Source: Dipteronia dyeriana
Taxonomy: Eukaryota; Streptophyta; Magnoliopsida; Sapindales; Sapindaceae
Assembly (NCBI GenBank): GCA_032871835.1
Contig: CM065300.1
Span: 68,955,192-69,019,191 of the forward strand
Direction: 5' to 3'
DNA: 64,000 bases
Below the pieces are notes generated by a model. That model saw nothing but the letters and a program-made list of their open reading frames with translations. It was not told the origin of the DNA and made no database searches. Shown here piece by piece: positions 33,911 through 44,915 of the stretch (its first letter is position 1; each line of letters begins with the position of its first letter). Position numbers and translations under genes: made by a program.

Positions 33911-35594
33911 TTGACTGAATTCCTTACCCTAAACTATTTAGGGTTGGCTGAATTTACATGTATTTAGTTTAGGAGACTTAAACCTTTCCTAAGAAGGATT
34001 TACTTGGTGGGCAACAATCCTAACGTTAGGCTGATTTACTTAGTGACCAAGAATCCTTTTCTAAAATGAATTCTTTCCTACACCAAGACTCCTAATCCAA
34101 CTAAATATTATATTTATGATCATATTAAAGATTTTCAAATTTGACTAGATAAATAATTCTTATTATTTATCGACTTATCAAATATAATCTATAATATTAA
34201 TTACACTACCAACAATAGTATAATATTAGGATATGTTCTCCTACTAGAAAAATTATTTTGATTTTTAATTAAACAATTAATTAAGTACCAAATTATTTAA
34301 TTTCCATTTAATTAAATAATAAAATAAAAAACAATATATTAAGTTGTTTTATATATCCTTGCCACCTAACACATATACATGGGCCAATATATTATTTTTC
34401 TTATTTTATTAAATCCATTGGACTTTGATAAAAAGTCCACACGTGAACAAGACCCATTCTTACAAAAAGAAACAAGTCTACAAGCCTCAATACAGTTCTA
34501 GATGGACCTTTATATTGGTCTAGTAGAATATTTCAAGTGATCCATACAAGTTCGTGTGGATTGGGGATCTTGGCGGGCTATCTAAATTTAAGCTTCAATA
34601 GACATAACCTAATCACAATCAACAAATGATTCACTTAGGTCCGATCTATAAATTTTAGTTCATTCCACTAAAGAACTAAAATTGAACTCTTAAATAAAGA
34701 TAGAATAAGTTAATATTTCTCATTCATACCCTAGACAATCTTAATGGAGAAAGTGTATTCTCATGAAGAATACCAGTAAACACCAAGAGCTCAGAGACCG
34801 CCTATAGCTCTTTAAGTTACCATATTTACTCATATGAACACATTTTGACATGGATATTTTGGCTTGTCCAGAAACCATGTTTCAATAGACACTATTGAAA
34901 ACTTAACGTTAAGATTTAATATCCAATACCTCCAAATATTCATATGATGGTATTCTACTCACATTTAATAAATAGAGCCACGATGTCCATATCTATAAAT
35001 GAAGTCCTCTATCGATTAACAAATGAATACCACCAAACTATCGTGGGTAAACTATGCTATATAATCGTACTTATTGATAGCTCAAATTATAACACTTGCA
35101 ACCGTAAGTCTATCATTTATCTCAGGATTGAGATAGACTCTCTGATTGACTGCAAGTGAAAAATTTTTACCCACTGATGGTTATGGATAAATTAATTCAC
35201 TGTGATCCTATTCAATGCACCTAGTGCACTATATTCTTTTGCCCAAAGACACCACACTTTGATGATTTTAGACTCATCATAACAAATTTGATCCCACTCA
35301 AATGCTAGCAAAGGAATCTACAACTTTGGCAAGATAAAGGTGCCCAACTTTTTTCTTAAGTTGTGAATATTATTCAAGACTAACTAAAGAATTGTGTCTA
35401 CCTCATACTTATCTAGATGTATAAACAATTCTTCTTTTCTCATAGTCTTTTGACCTTATGATTATTTACATTTTACAATTATAAAAATTAAACTACAAAT
35501 GATATAAGATTTGTTAAACTATAAATCACTTTATTAATATGAAAAGATTGTCAAATACATTATTATACTCTTGCTATCGAGCATAATCCCAACA
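33241..35594 (-). mobile_element. Solo copia LTR with perfect 5-bp target duplication
   Basis: The plus strand runs TGTAGGGAAAATTG...GCATAATCCCAACA (2354 bp), the full LTR of the copia family. It is flanked by GGTGT on both sides (33236-33240 and 35595-35599), with no internal domain. A complete LTR with an intact target duplication is the product of LTR-LTR recombination that removed the element body. It lies in the antisense ORF of a Tat-type element. Confidence 0.92.
33860..33903. repeat. (AT)n microsatellite in the copia LTR
   Basis: About 22 alternating AT units at the LTR position where other copies carry shorter AT or GT runs (39873, 57113). Confidence 0.95.
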
Positions 35595-38047
35595 GGTGTT
35601 GCCCCTACTCAACTAACCCCCATTTTGTATTAGGTATGGATCAGTCTATGGCATTTGTGGAGAAACATTGAGGCAAAACACCCCCTAACCCCTGGGAGAA
35701 ATGAGACTTTTATACTTTGGGTCAGTCAAATACAAGTGGGACTTTTTATCTCCAGTCGAAGACACCTTACAGTTGGATTCTCCACGGTTACAAGGAAAAA
35801 CTTACCCCTCCAGCACATAAAAGCCACAAAGGTTTCATCTGGGGATTCCCTTCTTCCAACAATTATTAGAAGAACAGCTGGTTCTTCATCAACGGAGACT
35901 GGGGTGAGGTCACCGTGGCTGATCCATCTTATCGGCTAAACCGAAGCAGAGTCTCGAGGCATTTTTGTTGCCCCGAGTTATAGAACAAAGTTGTACCCAT
36001 TATGACCAGGGAACTAGCTAATACAGTCGTTAAGGTAGCCCAGACTCCTAGGGAGGTCATAGACCGCCGTAACTTATACTTTGAGAAAGAGTTGATTGAA
36101 CTGGGTCTCTTTCCTTAGATATCCACCCGACGCAGGCGTCGTAAGTCTATCTTTAAACTTCTTGGTAATTGCTTACATTTATGCTCATTATTTCCCGTGA
36201 TGTCTTTCTTTTCCATATATTAACTAGACATCATCACTGGTGAGTAGGCCGAAAAGGGTAAGAACCTTTATCGGGTGGGCATGAAAGTGACAGGTGATCA
36301 AATGGTTCAGGCATTGTTAATCTGGAACATGACTTGGTGGAACATGTGTATAAGTCTAATCGTGATTTCTTAATGGTTCCTGCTGACCAAGCTGAAGCAA
36401 GCAGGCATGATGTCTATCCCCCTCGAAGTGGTCAAAGGGGATCATCTAGAGATAGGTCCAGTCAGGTGCACTCCTCCATATAGGGGTCTGACTGTGAGAG
36501 GCCTAACAGGGAAATATCGTGCCGAGATAAGTCCACAAGGGATAGTCGGAGTCATGAGGAGCCAAATATGAGCAAATCCCATAGGACCGGGTCTGATGAT
36601 AATACCCCTGATAATAAAGTGGCCAAGATAGTCAAAGGATCTTTTACCCTCGAGGCCATCCATAAAATGATGGAGATCCCTAGTGATGTTGAACCATTAC
36701 CATCTTGGTCAAAGGTTGCCCTCCTTATTTTGAATGAGGAAGAGGATATAATCAGGGGACCTTAACTGAGTTAATTGTAAGGGAGCGATGGTCAAAGAAA
36801 AAGGGTAATTGGGTTGTTCGACGTCTTCAGCTGTCCCATCCAAACCAACTAAGGCCACCGAAACACTAATACCCCCAACTTGTCCCTCACCTTCTCAGAT
36901 TCAACTAGGTATTTCCTTAATGGGGCTTCCAACACGTCGTCCGGGGAAGGATCCCAAAGTGTTTTTGGTTAAATGCAAGATAGTCTTCACTAACTCAGAC
37001 TCCAATGACAGAGAGTGAACCTCGGAGGAGTAATTCATTGACAGCGATCTGCAGGACGTTACAGAGGAACAAATGCTTGGACCGGTGCTCAAGTCAAGGA
37101 CTGACGTTGTAGTTAAATTAGTTGAGGATGTACAAGCAACCCAGTCTGGGGATATTTCCCTCTTACATAACTTGGATCCCTTTATAAGGATGGTGTCAGT
37201 AAAGGTCAAGTTCCCAAGGGGAAAAGTTGTGAAGCTCTTATGGTTGCCTCTCAGGTTGGTGAGAGTATTGTGTTCTCACAGATGCCAAACAATGCTGGCT
37301 CGGCCTTTCCTATGACGCTTCCGACTACCTCTGCTTTTGGCCTTGACCGATCCATCCCATTGATGATTCCAGATGCTCCAGCTTCTAGGTCCCCTCACTC
37401 AAGTGATTTTTGAGCTGACACCCTTTCCAGGCTTTACTCCATATCATCTGTTGAAGGGTATATTGGTAATGGTTACTGGAAGGAGGATAGGGTGGCTAGT
37501 CCCTCTGAGCGGGTCCGTATGATTTTCATCAATGAAATTTTTGAAAATGCCTTTTGCATCGTCTTTTGTTTGCATTCCTTTCGATTTCTCTAATTTTTTT
37601 AGGTGGCGGAGGAGCTTACCCGGGCCTTGGCTAATTAGAAAAGGCATGCTATGGAGACATCTTAATTGAAAAAGGCTATTGTTGAAAAAGATGATGCCCT
37701 CAAGTCCTCCTCTGCTAGTGCTTCCTGTGTTAAGCAGTATAAGAAGCAACTGAAGGTCAATGCTACGACTGAGCTTACCATGAGAAAGACCATATCGAAC
37801 ATCCAGGGTAAGGCTTCGACGTCTGAGGAAACCCTTAGGTAGCTTTCCATGTGGAATATTGAGCTAGAGAAGAGGGTCCTTAATACTGAATTGCTGAATA
37901 CTCAACTTGAGTCGAGGGCCATCCAGGCTGAGACAACTGCGAAGAAAGTCCAGGAATAAACCCGGCTTGACTAAGACACCCTTACCTCTACCTAATAGGT
38001 CATGATTGAAACGCCGCTAACATCAGAGGAGTCTCGGATTCATTATG

Positions 38048-38945
38048 TGAAGGGAAAAAATCGATTCAGAACGCGGCGAAAGTGTAGATTGAGGTTTGGT
38101 ATATTTTAAAATTTTCCTTTTAATAGAAAAAACCTTAACACTAAATTAATTGACGTATATTAAAAGTATCACACCTTTTTTTTCGTGACAATTGAACTAG
38201 CACTGAATTGAATCTGTAAGATCTTCCAATCTAATCACGAACATGAATCATCTAGGACTGTGAGCTCTATTTCTTTCAATTATATACCTAAGGATAGAGA
38301 CAAATGAAATTTTCTTCTTTGTTAGTCACAATAATCCTCCAAGAGAAAACCCAAGAAGGTTCGGTCACTTGTGAATTATCAATCTATTTGATTGAAACTC
38401 GCATGAACCATGATTCGATGTTGTACATAAAACCTTTTGATGTAAAGGCTACTAGTGCACTATCAAAAACAAAACGTTCCTCTCTTCTCCTATCCTTGGC
38501 CAAATTCAATACACAATATCTATGAGTTGGACGAAGTTTTTTTTTTACCTAACTAAAAAAAACAAATAAAGAACAACTTCTCACACCAAAAATTAGGTCT
38601 TGGTCGAAATTCAATATAGAACTATGTACTGGCGGTCAAAAATCCTCCTAGAAAAAGGATTTCCATTTTACCAAGACTTCTATCAAAATTTGGATTCAAT
38701 CCTCTTAAAAATTGGATTTCTTTTACACACCAAGACTCCTAATCCAACTCAAATAGTGTATTTATTCAATAACCAATTATTGAATATAAAATAAATTTTG
38801 ACTAAATCAAAAGCTTTCTAATTTGACCAATTGTCAATTAGATTCCTATTATAAATCAAATACTTCATAATTTGACTAGATAAATAAATTCCCATTATTT
38901 ATCTACTTATCAAATATAGTATTTGATACTTATCATATTACCAAC
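38048..38945 (-). mobile_element. Copia LTR fragment (3' ~900 bp of the LTR)
   Basis: It starts TGAAGGGAAAAAATCG at 38048, a degraded TGTAGGGAAAATCG terminus, and follows the 33241 copy to 'taccaac' (equivalent to 34207). There a plus-oriented LTR start takes over. It is inserted in the coiled-coil end of the antisense ORF. Confidence 0.75.
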
Positions 38946-39370
38946 TGTTGGGATTATGCTCGATAGCAAGAGTATAATAATGTATTTAACAATATTTTCA
39001 TATTAATAAAATGATTTCTTGTTTAACAAATCTTATAGTATTTATAGTATAATTATTATAATTGTCAAAAGTAAATAATCATACGGTTAAAAGACTATGA
39101 GAAAAGAAGAATTATTCATACATCTAGATATGTATGAGGTAGACATAATTCTTTAGTCAGTCTTGAATAATATTCACAACCTAATATAATGGTTGGGCGC
39201 ATTTATCTTGTCAAAGTTGTAGATTCTTTTGCTAGCATTTGAGTGGGATCAAATGTGTTATGATGAGTCTAAAATCATCAAAGTGTGGTGTCTTTGGGCA
39301 AAAGAATCTTGTGCATTGGGTGCATTGAATTGGATCACAGTGAAATACTTTATCTAGAACCGTCAATAGA
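38946..39370 (+). mobile_element. Copia LTR fragment, plus orientation (first ~425 bp)
   Basis: It starts with the intact terminus TGTTGGGATTATGCTCG and runs to 'ctttatctagaaccgtcaat', the reverse of 35165-35594. It is probably the start of the 5' LTR of the plus-strand element whose PBS and gag follow at 42616, with the middle of that LTR replaced by inverted LTR sequence. Confidence 0.75.
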
Positions 39371-39867
39371 TAATGGAAACAAACAAAATCTTTTACTTTG
39401 TTAGTTACAATTATCCTCCAAGAGAAAAATCCAAGAATGTCCGGTCACTTGTTAATTATCAATCTAATTGATTGAAACTCGCGTGAACCCGATTTGATTT
39501 TGTACACAAAACCCTTTTGATGTAAAGGATACTAGTGTACTATCAGAAACAAAAACGTTCTCTTTTTCTCTTTTATCCTTGACCGAATTCTACACCCTAT
39601 ATCTATGAGTTGATCGAATTTTGTCTGGAGTAAAAAGTAAATTTTTCTCCCTTTAAATTCTCTTGCTAGGCCAAATTCTCTCTTGAAAATTACCTAGTCT
39701 TGGCCGAAATTTACTCATAGAAAACCTTAGGGCTGGCCAAAATTTCCAAACATATATATATAGGATCATAAATCCTCTCATAAGAAGAATTTACTTGGTT
39801 GGCAAGAATCCTTTCCTTAGGTGAATTTATTTGGTAGTTAAGAATCATTTTCTAAAAGGAATTATAT

Positions 39868-39909
<42 letters not shown>

Positions 39910-41562
39910 GCTGGCCGAATTCTCCATAAAATTCAACTAGGAGACTTAATCTTTTCTTAAGAAGGATTTACATGGTAGTTAAGAATCCTTTCCTGAGATG
40001 GATTTACTTGGTGGTTAAGAATCCTTTTCAAAAAGAAATTCTATCCTACACCAAGACTCCTAATCCAACTCAACAGTGTATTTGTAACCATATTAAAGAC
40101 TTCCTAATTTGATTAGATAAATAACTCCATTTATTTATCTATTTATCAAATATAGTCTTTAATATTAATTATACTACTAACAATAGTATAATTTTAGGAG
40201 ACCATCTCCTAATAGGAAAAAGATTTTGACTTTTAGTTAAATAATTAATTAATTAACAAATTAATTAATTTTCATTTAATTAAATAATAATAATAATAAA
40301 TATAATTAAGTTATTCTAAATAGCCTTGCCGCCCAAACCATATATATGGGCCAATATATTATTTTCTTATTTTATTAAATCCATTTGACCTTTATAAAAA
40401 GTCCACATGTGATCTAGACCCATTCATACAAAAAGAAACAAGTCCACATGTCTCAATACAATTCTAGATGGACCCCTAAATTGGTCCGGTAGAATATATC
40501 AAGTGATCCATGCAAGTTCGTGTGGATTGGGGATCTTGGCGGGATGTCTAAATTTAAGCTCCAATAGACACAACCCGATCACAATCAACAAATGATTCAC
40601 TTAGGTCCGATCTATTTAATTTTAGTTCATTCCACAAAAGAACTAAAATTGAACTCTTAAATAAAGATAGAATAAGTTAATATTTCTCATTAATACCCTA
40701 GACAACCTTATTGGAGAAAGTGTATCCTTGTGAAGAACACAAGTAATCGCCAAGAGCTCATACACCTCCTGTAGCTCTCCAAGTTACCATATTTTCTCAT
40801 ATGACCACATTTTGAACTTGGAAATTTTGACTTGTCCAGAATCCATGTTTCAATAGACACTATTGAAAACTTAACGTTAAGATTTAATATCCAATACCTC
40901 AAAACATCCACATGATGATATTCTACTCTCATTTGATAAATGGAGCCATGATTTCCATATCTATAAATTAAGTCCTCTATCGATTAACAAATGAATACCA
41001 CCAAACTATCGAGGATAGACTATGATATATAATCGTACTCATTCATAGCTCAAATGATAACATTTACGACCATAAGTCCATCATTTATCTCAGGATTGAG
41101 ATAGACTCTCCGATTTTCTTCAAATGAAAACTTTTATCCATTGACGGTTCTAGATAAAGTATTTCATTGTGATCAAATTCAATGCACCCAGGGCACTAGA
41201 TTCTTTTGCCCAACGACACCACACTTTGATGATTTTAGACTCATCATAACACATTTGATCCCACTCAAATGCTAGCAAAAGAATCTACAACTTTGACAAG
41301 ATAAAGTTGCCCAACCTTTTATCATAAGTTGTGAATATTACTCAAGACTAACTAAAGAATTATGTCTACCTCATACATATCTAGATGTACGAACAATTCT
41401 TCTTTTCTCATAGCCTTTTGACCTTATGATTATTTACATTCGACAATTATAATAATTAAACTATAAATGCTATCAGATTTGTTAAACTATAAATCACTTT
41501 ATTACTATGAAAATATTGTCAACTGCATTATTATACTCTTTCTATCAAGCATAATCATAACG
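39371..41562 (-). mobile_element. Copia LTR, minus orientation, lacking ~240 bp at one end
   Basis: It enters at a point equivalent to 33480 ('atggaaacaaacaaaatct') and runs to 'caagcataatcataacg', a degraded TGTTGGGATTATGCTCG start. An (AT)n tract lies at 39873-39906. It shows no target duplication at its junctions, so it is unlikely to be a simple insertion. Confidence 0.75.
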
Positions 41563-42613
41563 TAGTTCACATGTGGACTTTTTATATAAGTTCAATGGAT
41601 TTAATAAAATATGAAAAACAATATTTGGCCCATGTATAGGTGTTGGGCGGTAAGGCTATATAAAATAGCTTATTATATTGTTTTTAGTTTTATTATTTGA
41701 TTAAATAGAAATTAATTAATTTGGTAATTAATTAATTATTTAATTAAAAGTCAAAATCATTTTCTAAATAGGTGAAGGTCTCCTAATATTATACTATTGT
41801 TGGTAGTATAATTAATATTAAAGACTATATTTGATAAGTAGATAAAGTAAATGAATTATTTATCAAGTCAAATTAGGAAGTCTTTAATATGGTCACAAAT
41901 ACACTAATGAGTTGGATAGGGAGTCTTGGTGTAGGAAAGAATTCCTTTTAGAAAATGATTCTTGGTCACTAAGTAAATCCACCTAAGGAAAGGATTCTTA
42001 CCCACCAAGTAAATCCTTCATAGGAGAGGATTTGGTCTCCTATATATACTACCTATTAATTTCGACCAAGATATATTTTTTGGTGTGAGAAGTTGTTTTT
42101 TATTTGTTTTATTATTGTTATAAAAAAAAACTTCGTCCAACTCTTTGTGTGAAGAATTCGTCCAAGCATAGAGAAAAGATGGAACGTTTTTGTTTTCGAT
42201 AGTACACTAGTATCATTTGCATCAAAAGGGTTTTGTGTACAATACTGAATCAAGGTTCACACGGGTTTCATTCAAATTGATTGAAAATTCTCAAGTGACT
42301 GGACGTTCTTGGTTTTTCTCTAGAAGGATTATTGTGACTAACAAAGAAGAAGATTTTGTTTGTTTCTATCCTCAGGTATACAATTTAAAGAAAGGGAACC
42401 CACACTCCTAGGTGATTCACGTTCGTGATTGGATTGGAAAATCTTATGGATTCAATTTGAAGTTAAATCAATCGTCACAAGAAAAAAAAATGTACAACAC
42501 TTTTAATATACATAGAGTATTCTAGGGTTAAGGTTCTTTCTATTTTAAAGGGGAAACTTTTAAATATATCAAGTCCAAATTTTTTACGCTTCCGTTGTGC
42601 GATTTTATCTACA
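41563..42613 (+). mobile_element. Copia 5' LTR, right part, plus orientation
   Basis: It runs from 'gttcacatgtggacttttt' (reverse of ~34452) to the LTR end CGCTTCCGTTGTGCG...ATCTACA, two bases before the PBS. About 720 bp of LTR between 39370 and 41563 is missing from this copy. Confidence 0.75.
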
Positions 42614-42615
42614 AT

Positions 42616-42627
42616 TGGTATCAGAGC
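42616..42627 (+). other. Primer-binding site of a copia element
   Basis: TGGTATCAGAGC is the perfect plant copia primer site, complementary to the 3' end of initiator methionine tRNA, placed two bases after the LTR end. Confidence 0.92.
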
Positions 42628-44065
42628 CAAGATGTACCCTTGATTAATTGATGTATGTGTACGTGAATCTTTTTCTTTTTATTGTATTTATGCATGTTTT
42701 AGAAAGAGATGGCACTCTAGGTATTCGCATATATATATTTACAGTGGAATGTATGGATATATATATATATATATATATATGTTTTATATGTGGTTTGTTG
42801 TTGCTCAATTTTGGTCTTAGAATTTCAATGTATTTTTTTTTTGGATTGTAACAAGAAGGGTGGCCTATCATTGCCATAATTTCCTTCTTTGTAGTTTCTA
42901 AATTTTTTTAATTTTATTGTTGTAATAAAAAAATGCACTATATTGTAATAAAAAAAATTGCACTATATTGTAATAGAAACAAATTGCACTATATTGTAAT
43001 AAAACAAAAGCTGCATTATTTTTTTTATTTTAAATTCTTCTGTAATACATTCAAGTATCGAAGACGCAAATGTTTGAAGGATTGTAAGCAATCGGAATAA
43101 GTTTGGGACCATGCGAACCATAGCAACAAACGTACGTGCGAAGAGCACGCGATCACGATTGTTGTGGCATAGGCTACGCACGGCAGCCCTATGGAAGCCA
43201 TTGTCTGCGTATGGCAGCCCTTTATGAGGTTGTGGCATGTGCATGCCCATAGGAAGGGGCCGAGGGTGCACACGCCCACGGGAGGTATCCGAAGGAGTCC
43301 AAACGACGAAGGTCGAGTGAAGACTTGTTCGCCAAGAAAGGAGTTTTTGTATTCCAAGACATATGTAATTTACTTGCTTTTCTATGATGGACCAAAATTG
43401 AAGCTATTTATATTTTTGTAAATATTGTAGTATTTGTTATTGTTTGATAACATGTCATATAGAATAGGAGTGCCACTCATATATCTCTTTTGGTGTGAAC
43501 ATGCATTGAATGGTTTAGGTATCTAATTGGCATCTAGATAACTTGGTAAATCATTCTTTTCGATCACACACATTAAATAATTGAGTGAGAGAAGGTGTTT
43601 TGGAACACCTACGGCCTCCAAGTTTAGTTGAGCTTTATGTTTCGTGTAATAACCTCCCTAGATGTATTCATGAATGCAATTTAGCAAGATACTTCCTTAC
43701 AAGGATAGACTAGACAATCGGTCCAAACGATATCTACTCCCAAATGAGGGATATTCACGAGGGATTATATTGAAGGTCGATAACTTTGTAACACACTCTA
43801 TTTGATTTTATTAATATCCTCCCAAGAGTTCTTGTTAATAAAATTGTAAGGCTAAAATTGAAAACGCTGGTTGTTATGTTGACAATTATGTAGGACCTAG
43901 TCCAACTAGTAAATGGTGCGAACTCCCAAAGGAGGTGTGACATTTATAGGTGTTGGATCACCGTTGCATTTTACGATTGAATTATTTTATTTAATTCAAG
44001 ATAAATATTCAAAAGTGTTTTACGATGATTGTTTACTTATATAATTTTTGTTATTAAAAAAAATC
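42628..44065 (+). mobile_element. Copia 5' leader, with a GC-richer conserved block
   Basis: This is the untranslated leader between PBS and gag. Its first ~730 bp (42628-43356) are repeated in inverted orientation at 55825-56513. Between 43030 and 43330 the base composition turns GC-rich ('gaagagcacgcgatcacg', 'aggggccgagggtgcac'), unlike the rest of the family. The minus strand is open in two frames here in both copies. Tandem 'aataaaaaaa..tgcactatattgt' blocks lie at 42915-43010 (three to four copies). From 43357 to 44065 I see no ORF of note. Confidence 0.65.
42757..42781. repeat. (AT)n microsatellite in the copia leader
   Basis: Alternating AT run; the inverted leader copy has a longer one at 56347-56388. 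Confidence 0.9.
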
Positions 44066-44755
44066 ATGACCCTATCCCTAATCAAACATCTTGAAAGATA
44101 ATACTTAAATAGATGATAATTATGTCAAATGGAAAAGAAAAATTGGGTTGTTGTTGCAAGTTGAAAAAACCATAAGTTCATTCTGTCTATTCCTAAAACA
44201 CCTACTCCTATTAATGAATCTAATGAGAAGCAAAGAGATAAGTACCAGTAGTGGAAGTCTTCAGATGAGATGGCTAAATGTATGTTACATTATGAACACC
44301 ATCTCCGACGTGTTACAACAACAACATGATGGAATGGAGACTGCTACCGATATAATGTTGTCTCTGGAAGAGAAGTTTTCTATGAAGTTCAGGACGACTA
44401 AGAGAGAGGCAGTGACTGCTTTCATGAATCTTAGGATGAAACTTGGACAGGATGTGAAAGATAACTTCCTGAAAGTCATAGCACATCTCAATATTGCTGA
44501 ACTCAATGGTGCTGAGATAGATGGTGAAACGAAAAATTGACATGATTGTCAACTCACTGTTGGATTCCAATGATTACTTCAAGTTGGACTACACCTTGAA
44601 CATTAAGGAATACACCTTGCAAGGCCTAATGCAAGATGTTCAAAGTGCCACAAAGATTCTTGTGAAAGTCAAGGGTCAAGAGATTCATATGGTTGGTAAA
44701 GTTGCTTTTGTTAAGACCCGTCAGAAGGTCAAGAAACAACAGAAGTTTAAGTAAC
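44066..44755 (+). pseudogene. Copia gag (UBN2 type)
   Basis: From the ATG at 44066 (MTLSLIKHLE), with several frame changes, the plus strand reads YVKWKRKIGLLLQVEKT, SDEMAKC, YIMNTISDVLQQQHDGMETA, IMLSLEEKFSMKFRTTKREA, MNLRMKLGQDVKDNFLKVIA, LNIAELNGAEIDGET, then after a frame change near 44530 IDMIVNSLLDSNDYFKLDYT, and a basic tail RQKVKKQQKFK. This is a standard copia capsid ('W...L...L', 'I...L.......A...W..L...F', 'GAEID'). The zinc knuckle is lost or unreadable. Confidence 0.8.
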
Positions 44756-44915
44756 TTGGGTCTAACTAGAAGGGGTTTCGGGAAAGGAAGAGACTTAATG
44801 AGAACGAATTCAACTTGCATTTAGGAAACAGAACATTGGTGTCTACTAGTGTAGTGGGAGATATAAGAATCAATTTAGATTCTTATAGGCATTTAGATTT
44901 AATAGAAGTTTATTT
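44756..44915 (+). pseudogene. Copia protease fragment, cut by a reverse gypsy remnant
   Basis: GNRTLVSTSVVGDIRINLDS and YRHLDLIEVY match the minus-strand frame at 17385-17290 (VLVSASVVRDITINLYSYRH). Similarity stops at about 44913, where minus-strand gypsy gag begins. The rest of this copia element is absent. Confidence 0.7.

Larger units (their letters stand above)
32628..38047 (+). pseudogene. Antisense ORF of the minus-strand Tat-type element, interrupted by a solo copia LTR
   Basis: Starting at ATG 32628 and with frameshifts, the plus strand encodes a 'putative gypsy type transposon' (PF04195 type) protein: SDNDNIAKLESIHWCHFPSS, an open frame 32924-33240 ending FPLHPIIALFMADEGV, and its continuation from 35600 (APTQLTP, then FILWVSQIQVGLFISSRRHL). 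The 'FPLHP......GVAPTQL.P' block is a family hallmark. The solo LTR plus one target duplication (2359 bp) separates the halves in matching frame (32924 and 35655). A candidate intron lies at 36165-36227 (gtaatt...taactag). The C-terminus (37603-37980) is a coiled coil (KKAIVEKDDALKSS, NIELEKRVLNTELLNTQLES) starting after an acceptor-like 'ttttttag'. It is cut at 38047 by a copia LTR. Confidence 0.65.

Noticed and set aside
43025..43357. 110-codon antisense frame as a real protein gene
   Set aside because: A second frame on the same strand is equally open in both copies, so openness alone may reflect base composition. Kept as a finding, not called as a gene.
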